From positions 25,774-89,773 of the forward strand of contig NZ_LIPF01000017.1 of the NCBI RefSeq assembly GCF_001905385.1: a DNA stretch of 64,000 nt, written 5' to 3'. Shown here piece after piece: positions 1-6,888 of the stretch (positions are counted from its first letter, which is position 1; each line of letters begins with the position of its first letter). The notes beneath the pieces were generated by a model, which was given only the letters and a program-made list of their open reading frames with translations, did not search any database and was not told the DNA's origin. The DNA comes from Streptomyces sp. CB02414. GTDB taxonomy: Bacteria > Actinomycetota > Actinomycetes > Streptomycetales > Streptomycetaceae. The position numbers and the translations under genes are program-made.

Positions 1-117
1 TCTGGCTATCCATCGCGGTTGCGCCATGTTCCCCTCCTTGACTGGATCAAGGACGGTAACGCACGCGGTGAGTAGAGCCTGTCGCTCAAGCGGCGGCGGG
101 GCCGTCTGCCGGACTTC

Positions 118-251
118 AACTTTACGGAACAGACAAGCCGCCCCCGCGAAGAGCCAAGAGGTGGTCAAGGTCCGTGGAACAGTGCGGAGCACGGCGCGGC
201 GCCGCCCTGCCCGAGCCTTTGGCTGGGGCAGCTGGTCTGTTCCGTAAAGTT
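118..251. repeat. MITE-like element with long terminal inverted repeats
   Basis: Seventeen bases at 118-134 (AACTTTACGGAACAGAC) recur as a perfect reverse complement at 235-251. The similarity continues inward for about ten more bases with three mismatches (AAGCCGCCCC against CAGCTGCCCC). The 134-bp unit has no convincing coding sequence. No clear target duplication is visible on either side. It looks like a non-autonomous transposon remnant; a very long-looped terminator is the alternative. Confidence 0.45.
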
Positions 252-388
252 CATAACCCAGGGTCTGACCCCTTGTACGTCCAGGGATGCACCACAGTGC
301 TCCCACGCCGGCGGAAGACCGTCGCTCATCGGTGTGGTCGTGACCCCCATGGCCGTGACGGGCGGCCTGTGCCGCAGTTGCAGGGATC

Positions 389-748
389 ATGAAGCGATTC
401 GTGAAGACGCTGGCCCTGGCCGGCGCCGTGACGGCACTCGTCGGACAGTCCGCCGTTGCCCTCCCCACCACTGCGGCCGCTGCACCGTCGGCTGCGGTGT
501 GCACGAAGCAGTGGGAGGTCACCGGCAAGAAGGTCGCAGTCCGGATGCCTCGGGGCAACGCGCCGGTTGCGTCGCCGGACTCGCCGGTCGTGCGCTACCT
601 GCACCGGGGGGACGTGGTGACCTCGTGCGTCGAGGCCATCGCCCGCACGCAGAGCGGCCCGGCCTACCGCAAATGCGGCCGCGATGGACATATCTGGAGG
701 ATTGTCCGGGGAGGCCAGGTGCCCGCCACCTGCCTGAAGCGCCTGTGA
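389..748 (+). CDS. small secreted protein, SH3-like
   Basis: A 119-residue exported protein. Residues 1-32 form a classical signal peptide: basic start (MKRFVK), hydrophobic alanine-rich core and an AAAA/AP cleavage region. The mature part of about 85 residues has four cysteines (38, 80, 96, 115), likely two disulfides. It also has a segment around residues 48-80 (VAVRMPR, then VVRYLHRGDVV) that resembles bacterial SH3-type small secreted proteins common in Streptomyces. An AGGG ribosome site lies just upstream of the ATG. Such proteins are extracellular; their ligand is usually unknown. It stands alone, convergent with the next gene. Confidence 0.7.
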   Translation: MKRFVKTLALAGAVTALVGQSAVALPTTAAAAPSAAVCTKQWEVTGKKVAVRMPRGNAPVASPDSPVVRYLHRGDVVTSCVEAIARTQSGPAYRKCGRDGHIWRIVRGGQVPATCLKRL

Positions 749-761
749 CGGGCCGGATGAT

Positions 762-953
762 CTAGGACGCGCGCAGGCGCTTGCCCCACCTCTGCACGGC
801 CAGCCGGTCGCAGTAGTCGCACAGCGGGGAACGGGCCCCGCGCCCGTACTTGTGGGTCGGACGGCGGCACGTGGCACACGGCCCGACCTCGTCGCCGGGG
901 CAGGTGCGGGCCGATACGTCCGGTTCCGTTACGGGGGGCACAGGGGCTGTCAT
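762..953 (-). CDS. small zinc-finger-like protein
   Basis: A 63-residue protein starting at the ATG at 953, behind a GAAGAGG ribosome site. It carries C26-x2-C29 and C45-x2-C48 pairs that could bind one zinc. The basic C-terminus (QRWGKRLRAS) would suit nucleic-acid binding. The ATG overlaps the stop of the upstream small frame in an ATGA arrangement, so the two are probably translationally coupled. No family is recognised. Small zinc proteins of this kind are abundant in Streptomyces mobile elements, where their functions are mostly unknown. Confidence 0.55.
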   Translation of the reverse strand: MTAPVPPVTEPDVSARTCPGDEVGPCATCRRPTHKYGRGARSPLCDYCDRLAVQRWGKRLRAS

Positions 954-1111
954 CGTGGGTCCTCTTCTCGGCGGCCGCCGCCGGCCGCCTCGAACGAAGA
1001 ATAGAACGCCACTCGCGGCAGTCCCGCCTCCCCGGCCGCGGCGTGCAGGTCGGCGGCGATGCCCTCCAGAGGCGCCGGGACGCTGGAGGGGCGGCGTACC
1101 CGAGAGGGCAT
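950..1111 (-). CDS. hypothetical protein
   Basis: A 53-residue frame from the ATG at 1111; a GTG at 1168 would lengthen it to 72. Its stop overlaps the start of the zinc-finger gene (ATGA), which is the main support. The C-terminal half (EGIAADLHAAAGEAGLP) could form an amphipathic helix. No family or motif is recognised. It abuts one end of the putative IS21-like inverted repeat, so it may have been truncated by that insertion. Confidence 0.3.
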   Translation of the reverse strand: MPSRVRRPSSVPAPLEGIAADLHAAAGEAGLPRVAFYSSFEAAGGGRREEDPR

Positions 1112-1174
1112 GATCCCGGCACAGGCCCACCCACCACGGTCCGGCGTCGGCGAAGACGGGGCGCCCACTGACCT

Positions 1175-1250
1175 CTGACAAAGGATCTTGGTCGTTTGCC
1201 AGGTGATCTTGACGACGGGTAGTTCTCTGCCACCTGATCTTGATCAACGA
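1175..1250. repeat. IS21-like transposon end (left)
   Basis: The end at 1176-1201 begins TGACAAAGGATCTTG and ends GTTTGCCA. It matches the reverse complement of 2857-2882 at 21 of 26 positions. Just inside are two near-identical direct repeats, GCCAGGTGATCTTGA (1198-1212) and GCCACCTGATCTTGA (1229-1243). Multiple short internal repeats near the tips are a known trait of IS21-family ends. No istA or istB gene lies between the ends, so this is a remnant or a non-autonomous unit. Confidence 0.4.
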
Positions 1251-1441
1251 GGTCTCCTTTCCCTCGCAGGCCGGGGGGCAGGCGGCTGCCCGACGCGACC
1301 GGACTCCGCCGCAGGAGGGGCGGAACCGGGAGGCGGAACTGCGGAATGGACTGATCGCACTGCCACGCGACGGGCCCGGATGTCCTCTCCCTCGTGGATC
1401 GGCGTGCGGCGGGCGCAGTGGACCGATTTCGCCCCCAATGG

Positions 1442-2683
1442 TTACGGATTTGCGGGCAGCCAAGCGGAGGGAAGGGATACCTCTGGAGCAACAGGGGTGC
1501 CGACAGCATCGAGAAGCCCATCAGGGGCCGGACCCGTCGCGCCATCGAAATACACCCGGCTGCCGGAGAACGTCGCGCGGTCAAAGTGCACCGTGCTGCT
1601 GGAGAACGTCGCACCGTCGAAGGTCACCCTGCCGTCGGAGAACGTCGAGCCGCTGAAGTGCACCGTGCCGCCGGAGAACGTCGAGCCGCCGAAGTGCACC
1701 CGGCTGCCGGAGAACGTCGTCGAGCCGTTGAAGAGCACTGTGCCGCCGGAGAACGTCGAGCTGCCCAAGTTCACCCTGCCGTCGGAGAACGTCGCGCCAT
1801 CGAAATACACCCGGCTGCCGGAGAACGTCGAGCCGTTGAAGAGCACTGTGCCGCCGGAGAACGTCGAGCCGCTGAAGCGCACTGTGCCGCCGGAGAACGT
1901 CGAGCCGCTGAAGAGCACCTCTCCGTCGGAGAACGTCGCGTCTCTGAAGGACACCGTGCCGTCGGAGAACGTCGAGCCGTCGAAGCGCACCGTGCCGCCG
2001 GAGAACCTCGTGCCACGGAAGTCCATACTGCAGTCGATAGTGACGTTGGTGAGGTCAAGGTCGCAGCCCTGCCAGGAGCGGTGGCTTCCTCGGGGACGTC
2101 GGTAGTGGTCGCCGATGAGGCGCAGGATCGTGTGCCGAACCTTGCGAAGGGCCAGGTAGCGGTGGTGTTCCTCTTGGTGGGCGAGGTCGTTGCCAGGATC
2201 AGGGGTGAAGGGAAGCTGGAGGTAAGCGCACAGTACGTCGATGCAGGTCTGGCGCAGGTTGTCGTCGGGGGCATCGTCGGCAAGGCCGGCTAGGGCGTGG
2301 ACGCCGCCGAGGCGGACGGCCGGGGAATCCGAGCCAAGCTTGTCGATGGCCTGGGAGAAGCGTTCGGTGTGGAGCCGGGTGGCTTCACGGTGGGCGCCAG
2401 CTTCGTCGACGCGTTGGCGGCGGTAGGCGACGACCAGGGCGACCAACGCGCCGGACCCAGCGACCACTCCGAAGGAGAGTTTCACCAGGTCGAAGAGCGT
2501 CTTGGAGTCGATGCGTCGTTCGGATTTCAGGCCGCGAGCGCCGAGAAGGTCCCAACCGGTGTAGAACACGGCAGCGGCGACCGCAAGTGCAGTGAGGAAG
2601 GCCAGGGCGAGGACAAGGGCGACGTTCCACAGACGCAGTTCTCGATCGTCCTGGGATGGCCGTAACCGCCGGTTGAGTGTCAT
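1442..2683 (-). CDS. membrane-anchored pentapeptide-type repeat protein
   Basis: A 413-residue protein with two transmembrane segments (about residues 20-42 and 68-88), a linker, then a C-terminal domain from about residue 205 built of thirteen 12-residue repeats of the type TFSGGTVxFxGS. These should fold as a right-handed beta-helix like pentapeptide-repeat proteins. One unit has an extra threonine. At DNA level the domain is a 36-bp tandem array (about 1520-2010). Some pentapeptide proteins mimic DNA and protect gyrase; nothing here proves that role. The gene lies between inverted repeats that resemble transposon ends and may be cargo. Confidence 0.8.
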   Translation of the reverse strand: MTLNRRLRPSQDDRELRLWNVALVLALAFLTALAVAAAVFYTGWDLLGARGLKSERRIDSKTLFDLVKLSFGVVAGSGALVALVVAYRRQRVDEAGAHREATRLHTERFSQAIDKLGSDSPAVRLGGVHALAGLADDAPDDNLRQTCIDVLCAYLQLPFTPDPGNDLAHQEEHHRYLALRKVRHTILRLIGDHYRRPRGSHRSWQGCDLDLTNVTIDCSMDFRGTRFSGGTVRFDGSTFSDGTVSFRDATFSDGEVLFSGSTFSGGTVRFSGSTFSGGTVLFNGSTFSGSRVYFDGATFSDGRVNLGSSTFSGGTVLFNGSTTFSGSRVHFGGSTFSGGTVHFSGSTFSDGRVTFDGATFSSSTVHFDRATFSGSRVYFDGATGPAPDGLLDAVGTPVAPEVSLPSAWLPANP

Positions 2684-2856
2684 GCGATTGGAGACACGGC
2701 TCCACGGTCAACGGTTGCGGTAGGGGCGAGGGACCGTTCTCGCCTCCTGGAGCAGATTGGGTTCGCGGCTGTTGGACGTGCTGGCTCGCCAGCACGTCGT
2801 CCCGCCCTGCTGCGCGAGTGCATACACCTCGGGAGTCGTCACCGATCAAACCCCAG

Positions 2857-2882
2857 TGACAAACAGTCAAGATCGTTTGTCA
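2857..2882. repeat. IS21-like transposon end (right)
   Basis: An internal inverted repeat (TGACAAAC at 2857-2864, GTTTGTCA at 2875-2882) whose reverse complement matches the 1176-1201 end at 21 of 26 bases. Together they bracket about 1.7 kb holding only the repeat-protein gene. It also lies upstream of the DUF6233 gene, so an operator role is an alternative reading. Confidence 0.4.
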
Positions 2883-2937
2883 GGGGCCACCCACCCCTGG
2901 GATTGCAGTGTGACCAGCCACTTCTAAAATCGAACCC

Positions 2938-3276
2938 ATGAACGATCCATCCGTGCCGCGTCTCGCGCAGCTCCGCTTCCTGGAAGCGGTGCAGGAACGG
3001 GACCTGGCGCGCACCCGGCGCTGGATCGCCGACGAGGAACGCAGCCAGGCCGAACGTCGCCGTGCACAGGCGGTACGGCCACCTGAGCCGGACTGGCTGC
3101 TGGAGCAGGGCCTCAGTAGGCAAACGTCTCCGGTCTACGTCCACGCCGGCGGCTGCTGGAATGCGGGCAAGCGGTCCGCGGGGATCTCCCGGGACGAGGC
3201 GCGGCGGGCGCTCGCCGAGGGGGTACCCGCATGCTCGCACTGCCGCCCGGACACTGAGCTGCGGGTGGAGGGCTGA
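2938..3276 (+). CDS. DUF6233 family protein
   Basis: A 112-residue protein matching my recollection of the Streptomyces DUF6233 family. It has a helical N-terminus (LRFLEAVQERDLARTRRWIA), then an R-x-PPEPDWLLE motif near residue 50, then VHAGGCW and a C-terminal CSHC-type cysteine pair. Family members are found in many copies on Streptomyces chromosomes and plasmids and have no established function. Conserved Trp, Cys and Gly positions suggest a small metal- or ligand-binding fold. The ligase gene starts 27 bp downstream on the same strand, so the two may be co-transcribed. Confidence 0.75.
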   Translation: MNDPSVPRLAQLRFLEAVQERDLARTRRWIADEERSQAERRRAQAVRPPEPDWLLEQGLSRQTSPVYVHAGGCWNAGKRSAGISRDEARRALAEGVPACSHCRPDTELRVEG

Positions 3277-3303
3277 ACCTGCGCGGGTGGAAGGGGTTGC
3301 CGT

Positions 3304-4281
3304 ATGTGGACGCTGCCCGAGCCGATGCTCGCCGCCCCTGTGTCCGATCCTGCTCTCCCTGCGGGGTGGGCGGCAGAGGTGAAGTGGGACGGATGGCGGG
3401 CACTTCTGTCCTGGGACGCCGGGGACCTGGTGCTGCGCTCCCGCCAGGGCACGGCCCTCGCCGATTCCTTTCCGGAGCTGCGTGCCGGCGCCTCGCAGCT
3501 CCCGGACGCGACCGCTCTCGATGGGGAGGTGGTCGTATGGGAGGACGACAGGCTCGCCTTCGAGCGGCTCCAGGGACGGTTGCAGCGGCGCGGCGCCGGC
3601 GCGAACCGGCTCGCCGCCGAGTATCCCGCCCACTTCGTCGCCTTCGACCTGCTGCGCCTGGCGGGCACCGACACCACCGGGTGGACGTACAGGCGACGCC
3701 GGGCCGCCCTGGAAGCCTTCTTCGCTGAGCACCGGCTCACCGCACCGTGGGCGTTGTGCCCGTCGACCACCGACCCGGGCACCGTACGGGAGTGGCTGGG
3801 TAGCTGGACGGCCGTCGGCCTCGAAGGGGTGGTCTTCAAGAGGTTGGAGAGCGTCTACGAGCCGTCCGTGCGTGGGTGGCGTAAGCACAAGGTCAGGGTG
3901 ACCGAGGACGCCGTGGTGGGGGCGTACACGGGTCCGGCGGCCGCCCCGCGCACGCTGCTGCTGGGGCGATACGACACGGCCGGGCGCCTGCGCTACGTCG
4001 GGCGCAGCACGACGCTCCCGCAGGCCTCGGGTCGGTCGGTCGCCAAGCTCCTCACCCCGGCCAGGGAGCATCCCTGGGCAGGCTGGTCGTTCTCTGCCGG
4101 ATGGGGATCACGCGAGAGTCTGCACGTCACCCTGGTCGTCCCGGATCTGGTGGTGGAGGTCGGTGTCGACGTGGCCCGGGATGGGGCTGGGCGGTGGCGT
4201 CACCCGGCGCGCTGGCACCGCTCGCGCCCGGACCTGTCCGCAGCCGACGTCCCGGACTTCGAGTCCGGGACGTCGGGCTGA
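3304..4281 (+). CDS. ATP-dependent DNA ligase
   Basis: A 325-residue ligase that would seal nicks in duplex DNA using ATP. The adenylation motif K27-W-D-G is intact. DGEVVVW near residue 75, EGVVFKR near 180 and the WRKHKVR lysine motif follow in the usual order, then an OB-fold region. The length fits stand-alone actinobacterial LigC/LigD-ligase-type enzymes rather than full LigD; polymerase and nuclease domains are absent. On a mobile element it could serve repair, or end joining if the replicon is linear. It may follow the DUF6233 gene in one transcript and converges with the next gene two bases away. Confidence 0.9.
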   Translation: MWTLPEPMLAAPVSDPALPAGWAAEVKWDGWRALLSWDAGDLVLRSRQGTALADSFPELRAGASQLPDATALDGEVVVWEDDRLAFERLQGRLQRRGAGANRLAAEYPAHFVAFDLLRLAGTDTTGWTYRRRRAALEAFFAEHRLTAPWALCPSTTDPGTVREWLGSWTAVGLEGVVFKRLESVYEPSVRGWRKHKVRVTEDAVVGAYTGPAAAPRTLLLGRYDTAGRLRYVGRSTTLPQASGRSVAKLLTPAREHPWAGWSFSAGWGSRESLHVTLVVPDLVVEVGVDVARDGAGRWRHPARWHRSRPDLSAADVPDFESGTSG

Positions 4282-4282
4282 G

Positions 4283-5008
4283 TCACAGCAGGTCGGCAAC
4301 CCAGCGAGCGATGACCTGCTCATCGAGGCCGTAGGCGCCCCTGGCCCCCATGTTGTTGGTCGCCTCGGCGTCGTAGCGGGTGGGCCGAGGGCGTTCGCCT
4401 CCGGCGAGGCGCTTCCATCGGCGCTCTGTGGTCTGCACCGCCACCCGGTGCTTGCTTGCACCGGGGAAGGCGCGCTCCAGGGAGATGCCTGCCGACACCG
4501 GCAACAACTCCTCCACGGCGTACGACGGCTGCTCGGCGGGCTGTGCCTCGACGGCCTGCATGAGGGCCACTGTGACCGGGGCGTCGTCCAGGAGGGCGGC
4601 GACGTCGACGTGGACCATGACCGCGCCCGCGCGGGAGAGGTACCAGGCTTCCTGTTCGTTGCGGACGACGCGCCAGCCCCGGGCGTGCAACGTGGCAAGC
4701 ATCCGTGTCCAGAAGTCTTCGCCGAACCCCGGGGCCCGCAGGTAGACATGAACGGGGAGGACAGGTTCGGCGATGGCGGCCGCGTCCTCCGGGTCCAGCC
4801 GGTCCGCCCGCAGAGCTCGGACGATGCCGGTGCGGTCCTTGAGGCCGAGTTCGTCTCTGATCCACGAGACCTTCATTCCGGCCTCGTAGGCGTCTCGGAC
4901 GGTCTGCTCGTGGACGAGGGCGGCGGTCTCCTTGGCCGCGCGGGAGTCCCGCAGGCGCGGTCCCCAGGACTCCTTCAGCGCGTCGGCAGCGGTCTTCTGC
5001 TCGCTCAT
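4283..5008 (-). CDS. hypothetical protein with helix-turn-helix-like segment
   Basis: A 241-residue protein of unknown function. Residues 35-70 (VRDAYEAGMKVSWIRDELGL, then a TGIVRALR helix) look like a helix-turn-helix. The rest is mixed alpha/beta without recognised catalytic residues. The start overlaps the stop of the upstream gene (ATGA), so the two are coupled and probably work together. Both are typical plasmid-borne Streptomyces unknowns. Confidence 0.7.
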   Translation of the reverse strand: MSEQKTAADALKESWGPRLRDSRAAKETAALVHEQTVRDAYEAGMKVSWIRDELGLKDRTGIVRALRADRLDPEDAAAIAEPVLPVHVYLRAPGFGEDFWTRMLATLHARGWRVVRNEQEAWYLSRAGAVMVHVDVAALLDDAPVTVALMQAVEAQPAEQPSYAVEELLPVSAGISLERAFPGASKHRVAVQTTERRWKRLAGGERPRPTRYDAEATNNMGARGAYGLDEQVIARWVADLL

Positions 5009-5592
5009 GACGTGGTACCTCCGTGCTCGGTCAGCTTCCGGTCGACGTCGGCGAGTTCGGCCAGGAGCCTCTCCCGCTTGGCCTTGAGGGCGTCGATGTC
5101 CACCGTCTCGCCCACGACCGTCAGGTGCGGTTCGCCCTCGATGGCGGCCCGGGGCAGGTCTCGGATCTCCACCACGGTTCCCTCCTCGGGCGCCACGGCG
5201 GGGTACTGCATCGACCCGGCACCGCCGGGGAAGCCGCCGGAGACGAGGACGACGCCCTCCCCGAGCCGGACGTCCGCGTCCCGACTGGAGCGGCTGACAA
5301 TGGTCCGCCCGGCGAGACGGATCTTGTTGTCCCCCTTGGTGTGGCCCAGGTTGCTGATGTTCCAGCGGACGGTGACGAGGTCGGCCTGGTCCTCCGGGCT
5401 GCCGTCGGTGCCGTAGACCTCGCGGAGCAGGTCACGCACACGTTCCTCGTCGCGCGAGTCGAAGGTCCAGCAGCGGGACGCCCGGTCCCACTGTCCGCCG
5501 ATGTACTTCGCCCCGGCGACGAACTCGTCGTCGTACGGGCTCGTGACCGCGAGGCGCCCCCGCTCGTTCGTCGTAATCCCGATGTCGTTCAC
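5005..5592 (-). CDS. HARP-like domain protein
   Basis: Read from the GTG at 5592 it has 195 residues; a longer version would run through the palindromic promoter region and is unlikely. Residues 10-55 (SPYDDEFVAGAKYIGGQWD followed by CWTFDSRDE) resemble the single-strand-binding HARP-type module seen in annealing helicases and in plasmid proteins. The middle is beta-rich and the last 25 residues form a coiled coil (LKAKRERLLAELADVDRKL). A DNA-binding maintenance role is plausible but inferred. The stop overlaps the next gene's start. Confidence 0.7.
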   Translation of the reverse strand: MNDIGITTNERGRLAVTSPYDDEFVAGAKYIGGQWDRASRCWTFDSRDEERVRDLLREVYGTDGSPEDQADLVTVRWNISNLGHTKGDNKIRLAGRTIVSRSSRDADVRLGEGVVLVSGGFPGGAGSMQYPAVAPEEGTVVEIRDLPRAAIEGEPHLTVVGETVDIDALKAKRERLLAELADVDRKLTEHGGTTS

Positions 5593-5629
5593 AGTTCTGG
5601 CCTCCCCCGAGCGGGCATCTCCCGCTCTG

Positions 5630-5663
5630 TATGGACAACATACGACAGTGTATGTGATCCATA
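5630..5663. promoter_or_regulatory. nested palindromic operator
   Basis: The 34-bp sequence is symmetric in modules: TATGG, 3 bp, ACATAC, 6 bp, GTATGT, 3 bp, CCATA. It lies 38 bp upstream of the GTG at 5592, in the only A/T-rich stretch nearby, and so probably overlaps the promoter of the two-gene leftward unit. The regulator is unknown. Confidence 0.6.
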
Positions 5664-5817
5664 CAATGCATGGGGGGAGGTAGGTCGATTTTTGCTGAGC
5701 GGGTGACACCGGCCGTGGCTGCGACCTGGCCAGATGCTGGACCTGCGTCGTCACCGACTGGTCACCGCAGAGGCTGCGGCGACCTTCGTGCGGTCGTCAG
5801 AGAGTGTGGCTTCAGCC

Positions 5818-6498
5818 CTATGCGGCGACGCTGCGCTCTTGCTGGGACATGCCCCGGCGCCACTCCCGGCAGCCGGTGCCCCGGCATGCGGGACGAGGCG
5901 CCTCCCCCCGCTCGTTGCCCCGGTACCCGCCGGCCGTGCTGCACTGCGGATCGTCTTGGCCCAGCACGCACAGGGACCACCCGGCCTCGTCCAGCTCCTC
6001 GGCGAAGGCGGCGTCCCAGTTCGCCCGGCCGTAGACCTGGTGCAGGGTCACCCCGGCCTCCTTCGCCGCCTCGGCAACGGGCGTCCGTGCCGCGACCAGG
6101 TCCAGCACGCGCCTGCGCTGCTCGGCGGTGAACGCCTCCTCCGCCAGGGCCCGCCGGCGTTCCCGGCTCTCGGCGCTGTGGGCGTCCACGCACGCGGCGC
6201 ACCGGCACCCGACCCGGTACAGGGTCGCCGGGGCGAACTTCTCGTGGTCGTACTGCACCCGCACGGGCCGCTTGGCGAGCCGGAGCAACTGCTTGCCGGT
6301 CCATACGTGCTGGCGGCCCCCGCGGGCGTGGGGGCGCACCCTGCTGCCGGGCAGGAGACCGTAGGTGACCATGCCGCTGACGCTGGTGGACGCCATGCCC
6401 AGCAGGGCGGCGACCCGGCGGACCGTGTAGGTCTCCTGCGGGTCGATCTGTTCGGCGTAGTCCGCCAGGGGATGGGGCTGCGTAGTCGTGCGGGACAC
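5818..6498 (-). CDS. HTH domain protein, cysteine-rich
   Basis: A 226-residue protein from the GTG at 6498, with AAAGGTG seven bases upstream. Residues 20-45 (YTVRRVAALLGMASTSVSGM) form a MerR/excisionase-like winged helix-turn-helix. A VGCRCAACVDAH segment near residue 100 could bind zinc. A second helix-turn-helix (VAEAAKEAGVTLHQVYGRA) lies near residue 145, and the C-terminus has further cysteines. It is probably a DNA-binding regulator. Its start lies only 15 bp from the last decayed CRISPR repeat, so the array remnant now serves as its promoter region. Confidence 0.7.
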   Translation of the reverse strand: MSRTTTQPHPLADYAEQIDPQETYTVRRVAALLGMASTSVSGMVTYGLLPGSRVRPHARGGRQHVWTGKQLLRLAKRPVRVQYDHEKFAPATLYRVGCRCAACVDAHSAESRERRRALAEEAFTAEQRRRVLDLVAARTPVAEAAKEAGVTLHQVYGRANWDAAFAEELDEAGWSLCVLGQDDPQCSTAGGYRGNERGEAPRPACRGTGCREWRRGMSQQERSVAA

Positions 6499-6512
6499 CA
6501 GAATCACCTTTC

Positions 6513-6750
6513 GAGTCGCCCCCGCAGGCACGGGGAGCACGCAAGATCGTCACTGCCGTTGGGGCGGCGGATCGTCCCCGCAAGGGCGGGGAGCAGATGG
6601 CGCTTCATCCCCGCAGCGGCGGGGAGCACTTCCCGAGGGGAAGGCCTCTGCATGTCCATGAAGGACCACCCCCGCGTCGGCGGGGACAAGGCGCGTTCGA
6701 CCTGCGCGACTGAGTGATCACGGGTCCACCTCCGCTAGCGCGGAGAGCAC
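6513..6750 (-). CRISPR. decayed type I-E-like CRISPR array
   Basis: Five degenerate 28-nt repeats lie at 6513-6540, 6569-6596, 6602-6629, 6663-6690 and 6723-6750. On the plus strand they follow GGATCACCCCCGCG then GCGGGGAGCAC, which is the reverse complement of the I-E repeat type of Streptomyces. Two intervals are 33 and 32 nt, typical I-E spacers; another is 28 nt, and one is collapsed to 5 nt by deletion. Every repeat differs from the others, so the array is not maintained. No cas gene is present in the window. Translation in one frame gives the HPRVGGD-type peptides commonly mis-annotated from such arrays. Confidence 0.75.
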
Positions 6751-6888
6751 GCCCCCACTGTAGCGATCCGGCGCGGCCGGGTGGGAGGAACCGGTGAGGC
6801 CCAGCGCCGGTAGCCGAGGCGGTCATGCAGAAGAGCGGTCACCTCCGACGAGGTGACCGCCCTTCTCGCTGCTCGGCCGGAACCGGGA

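Noticed and set aside
1188..2293. Rightward repeat-rich frames opposite the pentapeptide-type gene
   Set aside because: They are antisense readings of the 36-bp tandem repeats; the minus strand has the membrane segments and plausible fold.
5593..5754. Longer start for the HARP-like protein
   Set aside because: The extension runs through the nested palindrome and is not compatible with a promoter there; the GTG at 5592 is a better start.
6504..6826. Frames encoding HPRVGGD-like peptides
   Set aside because: These are translations of CRISPR repeats, a well-known artefact.
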